Shown: positions 34,517-43,035 of the stretch, piece after piece | Layout of the letters: each line of letters starts with the position of its first letter | Position numbering within the stretch: the stretch's first letter is position 1 | NCBI RefSeq assembly: GCF_001423085.1 | Contig: NZ_LMNU01000003.1 | Coordinates: 59,255 to 123,254, forward strand | Direction: 5' to 3' | Source of the DNA: Methylobacterium sp. Leaf125 | GTDB lineage: Bacteria > Pseudomonadota > Alphaproteobacteria > Rhizobiales > Beijerinckiaceae | Length of the DNA stretch: 64,000 nt | The notes under the pieces: generated by a model | What the model saw: only the letters and a program-made list of their open reading frames with translations | What the model was told of the DNA's origin: nothing | Databases searched by the model: none | Translations under genes and position numbers: made by a program

Positions 34517-35611
34517 ATGCCAGGGCCCAGGGTCGTCGCCGGAACGCCCCGCGTCACGGGATTCGTTTTGCTTCGCCTTGCCCTCGTCCTGAAGCGTAAC
34601 CTGCCGCGGCTGGCCGGCCTCGCCATGATTCCCCTGATCCGGGGATTGTTCTGGCTGGCGCGCCTCCTCGGGGCGGAGCGGGCGAGCCGGGTCGGCGGCT
34701 GGGTCGTGCGGACGATCGGCCCCTTCCTGCCGGCCCACCGCATCGCGACGGCCAATCTGCGCGCGGCCTTCCCCGAGCGGGACGAGGCCGCGATCCGCGC
34801 CCTGGCCCGCGAAGCCTGGGACAATCTCGGCCGCACGGGGGCGGAATACGCCCATCTCCACACGCTGTTCGATCTCGATCCGGCCCAACTCTCGGCGGGC
34901 GGCCGGATTACGGTGGCGGGCGAGACGCATTTCGCCGACCTGCGCGACGACGGGAAGCCGGGCCTGATCTTCTCCGCCCACCTGGCGAACTGGGAATTGC
35001 CGGCGATCTGCGCGGCCCAGTTCGGCCTCGACGCCACCGCGATCTTCCGCCCGCCCAACGACGCGGCCTCCGCCCGCCTGGTGCAGGAGGTCCGGCGCCA
35101 GACCATGGGGGGCCTGGCGGCGGCCGGGCAGGGCGCGGTCTTCGCCATGCAGGGCGTGGTGGAGCGCGGCGGCCATCTCGGCCAGCTCATCGACCAGCAC
35201 TTCACCCGCGGCGTCGTGGTGGAGTTCTTCGGCAAGCCGGTGCTGGTCAATCCGCTCCTGGGCAAGCTCGCCCGCCACTACGAATGTCCCGTCCACGGCG
35301 CGCGGGTGATCCGTCGCGACGGGACCCGCTTCCATCTCGAACTGACGCCGCCCCTCGACCTGCCGCGCGACGCCGCGGGCGCCATCGACGTGCAGGGGGC
35401 GATGCAGGCGATGACCCGGGTGATCGAGGGCTGGATCCGCGAAAATCCCGGCCAGTGGCTCTGGATGCACCGGCGCTGGCGTCCCGCGATGCTGCCCAAG
35501 CCCAAGGCGCAGCCCAAACCCGCGCCGGTCCCGGGTCCCGCGGCCCCGGCCGGCGCGCCGGAGGATCGAGCGACCGTGATGACGGGGAATGGCCCGGCGA
35601 CGGTATCCTGA
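34517..35611 (+). CDS. lpxXL: Lipid A VLCFA acyltransferase LpxXL
   Basis: 364-residue LpxL/HtrB-type acyltransferase: N-terminal hydrophobic helix (about 25-45), catalytic HX4E in SAHLANWELPAI, and the C-terminal NPGQWLWMHRRWRP block typical of lauroyl acyltransferases. Transfers the hydroxy-C28 chain from AcpXL to lipid A at the inner membrane. A Pro/Ala/Lys-rich tail (about 330-364) is unlike the core family. Terminal enzyme of the cluster; starts 41 bp after adhXL. Confidence 0.93.
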   Translation: MPGPRVVAGTPRVTGFVLLRLALVLKRNLPRLAGLAMIPLIRGLFWLARLLGAERASRVGGWVVRTIGPFLPAHRIATANLRAAFPERDEAAIRALAREAWDNLGRTGAEYAHLHTLFDLDPAQLSAGGRITVAGETHFADLRDDGKPGLIFSAHLANWELPAICAAQFGLDATAIFRPPNDAASARLVQEVRRQTMGGLAAAGQGAVFAMQGVVERGGHLGQLIDQHFTRGVVVEFFGKPVLVNPLLGKLARHYECPVHGARVIRRDGTRFHLELTPPLDLPRDAAGAIDVQGAMQAMTRVIEGWIRENPGQWLWMHRRWRPAMLPKPKAQPKPAPVPGPAAPAGAPEDRATVMTGNGPATVS

Positions 35612-35615
35612 TCCC

Positions 35616-36389
35616 ATGAGCCGCGCCGCCCCATCCCTTCCGCGCCGAACCGTCGGCCTGCACCTCGCCCTCCTGGTCGCCGCCGGGGCCCTGGCGGCGG
35701 GTGCGACCCAGGTCCAGGCGGGCGAGCGCACCCCGGTGGTGATCGAGCTCTACACGAGCCAGGGCTGCGCCTCCTGTCAGCCGGCCTCGCGGGTGCTCGG
35801 GGAGTTCGCCCGGGAGCCCGGCGTGATCGCCCTGACCTTCCCCATCACCTACTGGGACTATCTCGGCTGGAAGGACGTCTATGCCCAGCCCGCCTTCACG
35901 GCGCGGCAGCGGGCCTACGCCTCCCTGCGCGGCGAGCGACAGGTCTTCACGCCCCAGGCCATCGTCAACGGCGAGCCCTCGATGATCCGCTCGGATCGCA
36001 ACTCCCTGGAACGGGCCCTGCGCCGGGCCCGGGCGACCAGCCCCATCCAGGTGCCGGTCCGGAGCTGGGAAGAGGGCGACCGGATCTGCGTCGATGTCGG
36101 CGCGAGCACCGGACCGGACACCAAGGCCGAGCTCTGGCTTCTCCCCGTGATGCGGCGGCGGCGCATCGCCATCGGCGGCGGCGAGAACAAGGGACAGGTG
36201 TTCGACTACATCAACGTCGTGCGCGGGATGCACCGGATCGGCCCCTGGGCGGGTCATGCGGCCCATTTCGAGGTGCCGCGCCACGCGGCCCAGGTGACGG
36301 ATGCCGATTCCTACGTCGTCGTGCTCCAGGGGGGCATCGAGGGTCGCCCGAGCCGGATCCTCGGCGCCGCCAAGGCTCCCGGCTTCTGA
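35616..36389 (+). CDS. DUF1223 exported thioredoxin-like protein
   Basis: 257 residues from ATG 35616, just after the lpxXL stop. Signal peptide near residue 10-35 (LHLALLVAAGALAAG), then the DUF1223 hallmark VVIELYTSQGCASCQPASRVL with a CxxC-like pair, TYWDYLGWKD, and RQVFTPQAIVNGE. The fold resembles a secreted thioredoxin; function unknown. Its tail to lpxXL suggests cotranscription, ended by the hairpin at 36428-36451. Confidence 0.9.
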   Translation: MSRAAPSLPRRTVGLHLALLVAAGALAAGATQVQAGERTPVVIELYTSQGCASCQPASRVLGEFAREPGVIALTFPITYWDYLGWKDVYAQPAFTARQRAYASLRGERQVFTPQAIVNGEPSMIRSDRNSLERALRRARATSPIQVPVRSWEEGDRICVDVGASTGPDTKAELWLLPVMRRRRIAIGGGENKGQVFDYINVVRGMHRIGPWAGHAAHFEVPRHAAQVTDADSYVVVLQGGIEGRPSRILGAAKAPGF

Positions 36390-36427
36390 AACGCTCCGGG
36401 CTTCTGAAGCGGGACAGCGTCTGACAG

Positions 36428-36451
36428 CGCCCCGGGATCGCTCCCGGGGCG
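36428..36451 (+). terminator. Intrinsic terminator-like hairpin after the VLCFA cluster
   Basis: CGCCCCGGGA-TCGC-TCCCGGGGCG, a perfect 10-bp stem with a four-base loop followed by TCGTTT. It lies 38 bp after the DUF1223 stop and before the convergent outer-membrane gene, so it can end both transcripts. Confidence 0.7.
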
Positions 36452-36519
36452 TCGTTTGACCGAGCGGCCAGTCTGATCGGGCTGGGGAGGCTCAGGCCAA
36501 AAGCGGGTCCGGCAACGGC

Positions 36520-37395
36520 TCAGTACGTCCCGAACTTGTAGTTCAGTCCGGCGCGCACGACGGCGAATTCGTCGGAGCGACGGCTGGTCGTGCCCGTCGC
36601 GGCTGCATAACCCGTGCCGGAAACGCTGTACTGGGCGCCCGTGGCGTTCGAAGAGGCGAACACGCCGTTGGTGCCGTTGCGGTCGAGGCTGACATAGAGG
36701 CCCTCGATCTTCACGGTGACGGCGGAGGACTTGAAGAAGTTCAGGAACGAGTCGCTGGGCAGGGCGTACTCGACGCCGCCGCCCGCGGCCCAGCCGGTGC
36801 GGAAGGTGTCGCTGCTGCGGTTGGGCAGGCCGACGCTGGAGCCGCCCCCGCCGCCATAGGCGAAGCCGCCGGTGCCGTAGACCAGGGTCCGGTCGAAGGC
36901 GTAGCCGAGGCGGCCGCGCACGGTGCCGAAGTAGTCGAGGGTCGACAGGCCGTTCGGATTGACGAAGGTGAGGTCCGGGTTGGGCGTGCCGACGAAGGAC
37001 GCCGCGCTGCGGTTGCTGCCGAAGCCGAGATACTGGGCGTCCGCCTCGACGCCGGCCACCACGCCGGAGCCGGGCGTGAACTGATAGTTGTAGCCGACCT
37101 GTCCGCCCCCGCTGAAGCCGTTGTCGGCGTTGCGGTTGCTGAAGGCGACGAGGCCCGGATCGGCGCCGTTGGCGATGATGCCGGAAGCGGCGCTGGTCCC
37201 GATCACGGTGGCGCCGCTGCTGCTGCTGGCATCGAAGCCGTAGCCCGCGTTGAGACCCGCATAGAACCCGGTCCAGCTGAAGGCCGGAACCGTGGTGAAG
37301 ACCGGCGGCGCGACGCGGCGCGGGAGGTCGGCGGCGGAGGCCGCTCCGGCGAGCAGGACAGCCATCGGGCCGGCCAGGAGAAGGGGCTTGATCAT
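36520..37395 (-). CDS. Omp25/RopB-type outer-membrane beta-barrel protein
   Basis: 291 residues from ATG 37395 with GAGGA upstream. Signal peptide IKPLLLAGPMAVLLAGAASAAD, then the opening FSWTGFYAGLNAGYGF and the closing AVVRAGLNYKFGTY, characteristic of the small alphaproteobacterial eight-stranded barrels. Aromatic-ended alternating strands with long Ser/Asn/Gly loops. Probably a structural outer-membrane protein. Alternative: general porin, but the length and lack of porin loops disagree. Confidence 0.9.
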   Translation of the reverse strand: MIKPLLLAGPMAVLLAGAASAADLPRRVAPPVFTTVPAFSWTGFYAGLNAGYGFDASSSSGATVIGTSAASGIIANGADPGLVAFSNRNADNGFSGGGQVGYNYQFTPGSGVVAGVEADAQYLGFGSNRSAASFVGTPNPDLTFVNPNGLSTLDYFGTVRGRLGYAFDRTLVYGTGGFAYGGGGGSSVGLPNRSSDTFRTGWAAGGGVEYALPSDSFLNFFKSSAVTVKIEGLYVSLDRNGTNGVFASSNATGAQYSVSGTGYAAATGTTSRRSDEFAVVRAGLNYKFGTY

Positions 37396-37505
37396 GAGAT
37401 CCTCGTTGTCTCCCTGGGGAGATGGCGACCCCGAACGACGGTTCCAAGCTGCAGACCGGTGCGGGACATCCCGCGGGCGCCCCGGATTCACCGGGATACG
37501 CCCAG

Positions 37506-37554
37506 CCCGATCCCCGCATCCGTGCGCCGGCAGGCACGGGGGGCGGGGATCGGG
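37506..37554. promoter_or_regulatory. Long inverted repeat upstream of the outer-membrane protein gene
   Basis: Outer arms CCCGATCCCCGC and GCGGGGATCGGG are perfect, and an inner stem CCGTGC/GCACGG continues them with a small asymmetric loop. On the minus strand it lies about 110-160 bases ahead of the OMP start, so it could be leader structure, a terminator for the aminopeptidase gene, or an sRNA or protein target. No T-run is adjacent. Confidence 0.55.
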
Positions 37555-37691
37555 TCGTCGCCTAGGCCCCGGACACCCGGGACCGGCGGACTCGGATGTC
37601 GATCCACCCGAGGGCGGCGGCGGGTCTGTGCGGATGTCCGTCGGACGTTCGGTCGCGCGTCCGTGGCCGGTGCGACCACGTCCCGAACTTG

Positions 37692-37710
37692 CGTGGGAAA
37701 TTTGCCCACG
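37692..37710. promoter_or_regulatory. Inverted repeat CGTGGG-AAATTTG-CCCACG
   Basis: Six-base arms around a seven-base AT core, in an AT patch 105 bp beyond the aminopeptidase stop. Candidate operator; no regulator is adjacent. Confidence 0.4.
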
Positions 37711-37814
37711 TCAATTTGACGGCAGCGATCCGCGTGCGCCGTCACACGGGGGAGGGCGCACGCGGACGGATGGCTGGTGGGATCGGGCCGGCGGGCGATG
37801 CGGCGCCGGCGGCG

Positions 37815-39110
37815 TCAGTCCACCCACTCGCCGGCGCGCATCACCGGGATCGCCCGGCCCTCGGCGGAGAGCCCGTCGACGTCGATCCGGTTCGAGCCGA
37901 TCATCCAGTCGATGTGGATCAGGCTGCGGTTGGCGCCCCGCGCCGCGAGGTCGTCCTCGCTGAAATCCGCGCCGCCGTTGCGGAAGCACTTGCTATAGGC
38001 CTGGCCCAGGGCGATGTGGCTCGCGGCGTTCTCGTCGTAGAGGGTGTTGTAGAACAGCAGCCCCGAGGCGGAGATCGCCGAGGAGGCCGGCACCAGGGCG
38101 ACCTCGCCGAGGCGACGGGCGCCCTCGTCGGTCTCCAGCACCTTGGCGAGCACGTCGCCGCCGGTGCGGGCGGTGGCCTCGACGATGCGCCCGCTCTCGA
38201 AGCGCACCTGGATGCCGTCGATCAGGGTGCCCTGGTAGGAGAGCGGCTTGGTGCTGGTGACGGTGCCGTCCACCCGGTCCTTGTGCGGGGTGGTGAACAC
38301 CTCCTCGGTGGGGATGTTGGCGTTGCAGACGATGCCGCTGCGGGAGGCCGAGGCGCCGCCGCACCATTCGTGGTCGTCGGCGAGGCCCACGGTGAGGTCC
38401 GTGCCGGGCCCGAAGAAGCGCAGGGCCGCGAAGCGATGGGTGTTGAGCGCGTCCATGCGGGCGTGCAGGGCGGCGTTGTGCGCCTCCCAGGCCGCCACCG
38501 GGTCGGGGCCGTCCACCCGCGAGGCCGCGAAGATCGCGTCCCACAGGCGGGACACGGCCTCGGCTTCCGGCAGGTCGGGGAACACCGTGCGGGCCCAGGG
38601 GGTCGTCGCCGCCGAGACGATGGTCCAGTTGGTGGAGAAGTTGGCGATGAGCTCGAGGGCCGGCACGTAGGCCTTCGACCGGGCGCGGTTGGCGCGGGCC
38701 ACCTTGGCCGAGTCCTGCCCGGCCAGGAGGGAGGGGTCGTCGCCCGCGATGGCGAGGCGGGCCGCGCCGTTGCGGTAGGCCTCGGCCATGCCGCTGTAGA
38801 GCCAGCCGGCGGCGGTGTCGAAGGCCGCCTCGGGGGCGTGGGCGAAGCGCGCCAGGGTGGCGGCGTCGTCCGTGTAGAAAGTGGTCACCAGGGAGGCACC
38901 GGCCTTGTAGGCCTGCTCGGTGATCAGGCGGGCCAGCGGCACCGTCTCCAGGGGCGCGGTGATCACGAGTTCCTGCCCGGGCCGGAGACCCAGGCCGACC
39001 TTCACGGCGACCTCGGCCAGGCGCATCAGGCGCTCGCCATGCTGCGCCCCGTGCGGCGACGCGGCCCTGGTCGGTGTGGACCCAGCGGTTGTCTGCGCAA
39101 TCCCGTCCAT
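37815..39110 (-). CDS. M29-family aminopeptidase
   Basis: 431 residues. Conserved M29 (AmpS/PepS) segments: AEVAVKVGLGLRPGQELVI, then GTDLTVGLADDHEWCGGA, NIPTEEVFTTPHKDRVDGTV, and a C-terminal block ISASGLLFYNTLYDENAASHIALGQAY followed by SLIHIDWMIGS. Glu, His and Asp here form the dinuclear metal site. Soluble, no signal peptide. Cleaves N-terminal residues from peptides. Standalone on the minus strand. Confidence 0.92.
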   Translation of the reverse strand: MDGIAQTTAGSTPTRAASPHGAQHGERLMRLAEVAVKVGLGLRPGQELVITAPLETVPLARLITEQAYKAGASLVTTFYTDDAATLARFAHAPEAAFDTAAGWLYSGMAEAYRNGAARLAIAGDDPSLLAGQDSAKVARANRARSKAYVPALELIANFSTNWTIVSAATTPWARTVFPDLPEAEAVSRLWDAIFAASRVDGPDPVAAWEAHNAALHARMDALNTHRFAALRFFGPGTDLTVGLADDHEWCGGASASRSGIVCNANIPTEEVFTTPHKDRVDGTVTSTKPLSYQGTLIDGIQVRFESGRIVEATARTGGDVLAKVLETDEGARRLGEVALVPASSAISASGLLFYNTLYDENAASHIALGQAYSKCFRNGGADFSEDDLAARGANRSLIHIDWMIGSNRIDVDGLSAEGRAIPVMRAGEWVD

Positions 39111-39218
39111 GCCTGTCTCCCGATGCTGCCTTCAGCGCTGTGCGCTCAAGATCAGGTCTCGGGACGGCAGGTCAACCCTCGGCGGACGCAGGCCCGGTGG
39201 GCCGGCCGCGGCGTCGGT

Positions 39219-39512
39219 TCAGGCGGCGCGGGACCAGGTGATCTCGCCGAGGTGCTCGCGGAAGGCGTAGCGCAGGAGGTGGTCGGAGACCACGTTTTCC
39301 AGGCGCGTCAGGGCGGCCGGATCGGGGGTCGCGACCCGCATCAGTAGGGCGTCGGGGCCGGCCTCGAAGGTGCAGACCCGGTCCTCGCCGAAGGGCACGC
39401 GGCCGGCATCGTCGGTGGCTTCCACCGGGAACTTGTGGCTCCAGTGGCGGCAGAGCTGCTTCAGGTAGCGGCTCGCTTCGGCGGTCGGAACTCTCGCCTG
39501 GGAAGTCGGCAT
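39219..39512 (-). CDS. DUF2218 protein
   Basis: 97 residues: ARVPTAEASRYLKQLCRHWSHKFPVEATDD, then FGEDRVCTFEAGPDALLMRVATPDPAALTRLENVVSDHLLRYAFRE, the full DUF2218 pattern. The family is often beside siderophore-interacting proteins, and some members are thought to take part in iron use; here no such neighbour is present. Standalone. Confidence 0.85.
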   Translation of the reverse strand: MPTSQARVPTAEASRYLKQLCRHWSHKFPVEATDDAGRVPFGEDRVCTFEAGPDALLMRVATPDPAALTRLENVVSDHLLRYAFREHLGEITWSRAA

Positions 39513-39749
39513 CGAACGTGTCTCCTGCTCGGTCTTCGATCGCGACGTCTAATCTGTTCTCTCTCCTTCAAGAGAGGGCGGAAGGGTTAAGACCGGGCTA
39601 ACCCACCGCACTGCAACCAGCCGTCCGTCGGTGTCGTGCACCCTTGTCCGCCCGCAGCGGAGCCGATTTATGGCGCATTGCCGTCGACAATCTGGCAAGG
39701 CTTTGTGCGACGCACAACAACAATCCGGGCACGTCCGGCCCGGTTCCGA

Positions 39750-41237
39750 CTAAATTTTTGTTGAGCCTTCGGAAAAGCCGAATGACGCGGCCTCGTCGGC
39801 AGGCCGGTCGCGGGCCATCGTGGCCGGGGTCAGAATTTTGCCCGGGTTGAGGACGTTGCCCGGGTCCAGGGCGGCCTTGAGGCTGCGCATCAGGTCGAGG
39901 GCCACCGGGTCGGCGTAGCGCGCCAGCTCGTCGCGCTTCAGGAGGCCGACGCCGTGCTCGGCCGCGATCGAGCCGCCGAGCTCCGCGACGATGTCGTGGA
40001 CGATGCGGTTGAAGCGCTCCCAGTGGGCGAGGAACGCGGCGCGGTCCATGCCCACGGGCTGGCTCAGGTTGAAGTGGATATTGCCGTCGCCGAAATGCCC
40101 GAAGGCGCAGACCCGCAGGCCCGGCATCGCCGCCTCGCAGGCGCGCGTCGCCTCGGCGAGGAACGCGGGCAGGCGGGAGAGCGGCACCGAGACGTCGTGC
40201 TTGATCGAGGCGCCCTCGGCCTTCTGCACCTCGGAGAGGCTCTCGCGCAGATCCCAGAAGGCGTTTGCCTGGGCCTCGCTCGCCGCCAGGGCGGCATCCT
40301 CGAGGAGGCCCGCCTCCTGCGCCCCGGCGAGGAACCCCTCCATCAGGAGGCCGGCCTCCTCGCCCGAGCGGGTGGTGGCGATTTCCACCAGGGCGTAGGC
40401 CGCGTGCGCCCCGGCCAGGGGCCGGCGGGCTCCCGTCCGGTGGCGCAGCACGATCTCCAGGCCGAAGGGCACGATGTACTCGAAGGCGGTCAGGGCCGGG
40501 CCGGCCTCCGCCCGCAGGTTCCGGAACAGGGCGAGGGCGACCTCGGCCGAGGCGAGACCGACGAAGGCCACGGCCCGCGAGGCGGGCCGGGGGGAGAGCT
40601 TCAGCACCGCGGCCGTGATCAGCCCGAGGGTCCCCTCCGAACCGAGGAACAGGTGCTTGAGGTCGTAGCCCGCATTGTCCTTGCGCAGGCCCTTCAGCCC
40701 GTTCCAGATCCGGCCATCCGCCAGCACCACCTCCAGCCCGAGGACGAGGTCGCGGGCATTGCCGTAGGCGAGCACCGCCGTGCCCCCCGCATTGGTGGAG
40801 AGGTTGCCGCCGATGCGGCAGGAGCCCTCGGAGGCGAGGGAGAGCGGGAACAGCATTCCGGCCTCCGCGGCGGCGGCCTGCACGTCGGCCAGCACCATCC
40901 CGGCCTCCACCGTGATGCTGGCATTGACGGGATCCACCGCCCGCAGCCGGTTCAGGCGCGCCAGGGAGAGGACGATGCCCCCCTGCGGCAGGCCGCCGCC
41001 GACATGCCCGGTATTGCCGCCCTGCGCCACCACCGGCACCCCCGCCTCGGCGCAGGCGCGCACCACGCAGGCGACCTCCTCCGTGTCGGCGGGCCGCACC
41101 ACCGCGAGGGCGTGGCCGCGCCGCAGGCCCCGGGTCTCGGCGAGATGGGGCGCGAGGTCGGCCGGATCGGTGAGGACGTGCGCGGCACCGAGATGCGCGG
41201 CGAGTTGCGCCAGCAGGCGGGAAGGGTCGGTCACCAC
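39750..41237 (-). CDS. FAD-linked oxidase (D-2-hydroxyacid dehydrogenase type)
   Basis: 495 residues of the VAO/GlcD family. FAD-binding PP-loop: VVAQGGNTGHVGGGLPQGG and NLSTNAGGTAVLAYGN. C-terminal oxidase domain: FGHFGDGNIHFNLSQP and AAEHGVGLLKRDELARY, with His ligands for substrate and metal. Likely D-lactate or D-2-hydroxyglutarate dehydrogenase; substrate not decidable by eye. Standalone on minus strand, divergent from the FAH-family gene. The last 20 residues are polar and variable. Confidence 0.87.
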   Translation of the reverse strand: MVTDPSRLLAQLAAHLGAAHVLTDPADLAPHLAETRGLRRGHALAVVRPADTEEVACVVRACAEAGVPVVAQGGNTGHVGGGLPQGGIVLSLARLNRLRAVDPVNASITVEAGMVLADVQAAAAEAGMLFPLSLASEGSCRIGGNLSTNAGGTAVLAYGNARDLVLGLEVVLADGRIWNGLKGLRKDNAGYDLKHLFLGSEGTLGLITAAVLKLSPRPASRAVAFVGLASAEVALALFRNLRAEAGPALTAFEYIVPFGLEIVLRHRTGARRPLAGAHAAYALVEIATTRSGEEAGLLMEGFLAGAQEAGLLEDAALAASEAQANAFWDLRESLSEVQKAEGASIKHDVSVPLSRLPAFLAEATRACEAAMPGLRVCAFGHFGDGNIHFNLSQPVGMDRAAFLAHWERFNRIVHDIVAELGGSIAAEHGVGLLKRDELARYADPVALDLMRSLKAALDPGNVLNPGKILTPATMARDRPADEAASFGFSEGSTKI

Positions 41238-41379
41238 GGAACTCGCAACGGCAGGCCTCGGCTCGCGGCGGGATGGCGCGGCCGGACCTGCCGCCTATGA
41301 TAGGGATGGCGCGGCGTCCTGTGCAGGGCGAGCGACGGGGCGCCGCGCCGCATCCGCCGAATGAAGAGGTTGGAGACCC

Positions 41380-42078
41380 ATGCTGTCCGTGATCCCGAAC
41401 CCGCCCCGCACCGCCCTTCCGATCGTCGGCAGCGACGACCTCTTCCCGGTCCGCCGGGTCTATTGCGTCGGCCGCAACTATGCGGCCCACGCCCGCGAGA
41501 TGGGCAAGGACCCGGACCGCGAGCCGCCGTTCTTCTTCATGAAACCCGCCGACGCCCTGCAGATCGTCACCGGCGAGGCGGCCGTCGACCATCCCTATCC
41601 GCCGCGCACCGAGAACTACCATTTCGAGGTCGAGATGGTGGCGGCCCTCGGGTTGGGCGGCCGCGACATCCCGGAGGCCTCCGCCCTCGACCACGTCTAC
41701 GGCTACGCCGTCGGCCTCGACATGACCCGGCGCGACGTCCAGGACGAGGCCAAGCGCCTGGCGCGCCCCTGGGACCTCGCCAAGTCCGCCGATGCCTCGG
41801 CGCCGATCGGGCCGCTGCACCCGGCCTCGGCCATCGGCCACCCGGTGCAAGGCGCCATCACCCTGGCGCTGGACGCGGGCGAGCGCCAGCGCGGCGACCT
41901 CTCCGAGATGATCTGGTCGATCCCCGAGCAGGTCGCGCTGCTCTCGACCTATTTCGAGCTTCACCCGGGCGACCTCATCTTCACCGGCACCCCGTCGGGC
42001 GTCGGCGCCGTCCGGCGCGGCGAGACGATGACGGCCGCCATCGAGGGCCTCGGCGCCATCCGCCTGCGCGTCGTCTGA
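41380..42078 (+). CDS. Fumarylacetoacetate hydrolase family protein
   Basis: 232-residue FAH-family hydrolase/isomerase. Metal-binding Glu in YHFEVEMVAAL and Asp in GYAVGLDMTRRDVQ, with VGRNYAAHAREMG at the start and DLIFTGTPSGVGAV near the end, a standard FAHD1-like set. Probable roles: acylpyruvase, oxaloacetate decarboxylase or aromatic breakdown. Starts 142 bp from the divergent FAD oxidase. Five bp separate its stop from the NUDIX start. Confidence 0.92.
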   Translation: MLSVIPNPPRTALPIVGSDDLFPVRRVYCVGRNYAAHAREMGKDPDREPPFFFMKPADALQIVTGEAAVDHPYPPRTENYHFEVEMVAALGLGGRDIPEASALDHVYGYAVGLDMTRRDVQDEAKRLARPWDLAKSADASAPIGPLHPASAIGHPVQGAITLALDAGERQRGDLSEMIWSIPEQVALLSTYFELHPGDLIFTGTPSGVGAVRRGETMTAAIEGLGAIRLRVV

Positions 42079-42083
42079 GCCGC

Positions 42084-42560
42084 ATGCTCCTGCAACGCCC
42101 CTGGATGCGGCGCCTGATCCACTACGGCGCCCTGGCGACGCGCGGCATGACCCTGGGCGTGCGCGGGGTCGCCATCGACGCCGAGGGTCGGGTCTGCCTC
42201 GTCCGCCACACCTACGTGGCGGGCTGGCACCTGCCCGGCGGCGGCATCGAGGCCGGCGAGAGCGCGGTGACGGCCATGGCGCGGGAGTTCCGCGAGGAGG
42301 CCGAGATCGTGGTCGATCCCGAGCAGCCCCTGCGGCTGCACGGCTTCTATCACAGCCGCGCGGGAGCCGGGCGCGACCACGTCGCCCTCTACGTGGCCGC
42401 CGCCTTCGCGGTGCGGGCGCCGAAACAGCCCGACCGGGAGATCGCCGCCTGTGGCTTCTTCCCCCTCGATGCGCTGCCGGCCGAGACCACCGCCGCCACC
42501 CGCGCGCGCCTGCGCGAAATCCGCGAGGGCCTGCCCCCATCCGCGCAGTGGCAGCCCTGA
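42084..42560 (+). CDS. NUDIX hydrolase
   Basis: 158 residues from ATG 42084. The NUDIX box reads GGGIEAGESAVTAMAREFREE (consensus G-x5-E-x7-REUxEE) preceded by YVAGWHLPG. N-terminal helix and short C-terminal extension. Likely hydrolyses a nucleoside diphosphate derivative; specificity unknown. Co-transcribed with the FAH-family gene by spacing. Confidence 0.92.
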   Translation: MLLQRPWMRRLIHYGALATRGMTLGVRGVAIDAEGRVCLVRHTYVAGWHLPGGGIEAGESAVTAMAREFREEAEIVVDPEQPLRLHGFYHSRAGAGRDHVALYVAAAFAVRAPKQPDREIAACGFFPLDALPAETTAATRARLREIREGLPPSAQWQP

Positions 42561-42695
42561 GGGGCGGTGCGATGCCGGCAAACGGCCCGCGGGGCGAGCG
42601 CCTGGATTCAGCGCTTGCAACGCCCGGCGGAATGGTGTTTAGAGACGCCGTCCGGGGCCGCCGGCGGGTCTTTCCCACCAGCGGCGCAGTTGTGA

Positions 42696-42770
42696 GCGGG
42701 TGTAGCTCAGGGGTAGAGCACAACCTTGCCAAGGTTGGGGTCGAGGGTTCGAATCCCTTCGCCCGCTCCA
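42696..42770 (+). tRNA. tRNA-Gly (anticodon GCC)
   Basis: 75 nt with encoded CCA. Acceptor stem GCGGGTG / CGCCCGC, D-arm TAGCTCAGGGGTAGAGCA, anticodon arm CAACC-TTGCCAA-GGTTG with GCC at 42728-42730, and T-arm GAGGGTTCGAATCCCTTC. Followed by terminator 42799-42820. Confidence 0.96.
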
Positions 42771-42798
42771 ATTGACCGAACGAGACGACCGGAGCGAC

Positions 42799-42820
42799 AG
42801 CCGCTGCAAGGCGGCTTTTT
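42799..42820 (+). terminator. Intrinsic terminator after the first tRNA-Gly
   Basis: AGCCGC-TGCAAG-GCGGCT stem-loop followed directly by TTTT. Confidence 0.8.
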
Positions 42821-42879
42821 GCTTCGTTGAGACGACGAACCGTCCGGCGCGAGGGTCACCTTCGCCACGACGGGTGTGA

Positions 42880-42954
42880 GCGGGTGTAGCTCAGGGGTAG
42901 AGCACAACCTTGCCAAGGTTGGGGTCGAGGGTTCGAATCCCTTCGCCCGCTCCA
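42880..42954 (+). tRNA. tRNA-Gly (anticodon GCC), second identical copy
   Basis: Same 75-nt sequence as the first gene including CCA; anticodon GCC at 42912-42914. Starts 109 bp after the end of the first copy. The flanking sequence TGTGAGCGGGTGTAG also recurs upstream of both. Confidence 0.96.
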
Positions 42955-42984
42955 AATCTTCCAACCCAGCCAGAACCGACCCAG

Positions 42985-43004
42985 CGCCCTCCGGGGCGTT
43001 TTTT
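42985..43004 (+). terminator. Intrinsic terminator after the second tRNA-Gly
   Basis: CGCCC-TCCG-GGGCG stem-loop followed by six T residues. Confidence 0.8.
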
Positions 43005-43035
43005 CGTGGGCGGGTCACCTGCCGGCGACGCGGCG

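Larger units (their letters stand above)
37396..37814. other. Intergenic region with a long hairpin and a second inverted repeat
   Basis: About 420 bp between the aminopeptidase stop and the start of the outer-membrane gene, both on the minus strand. Contains the near-perfect 49-nt hairpin 37506-37554 and the inverted repeat 37692-37710 near a short AT-rich patch. No protein-like frame. Confidence 0.6.

Noticed and set aside
39598..42771. A long minus-strand open frame covering FAD oxidase, FAH, NUDIX and a tRNA
   Set aside because: It crosses several confident genes and begins within the antisense of tRNA-Gly; composition is not protein-like outside the real FAD oxidase frame.
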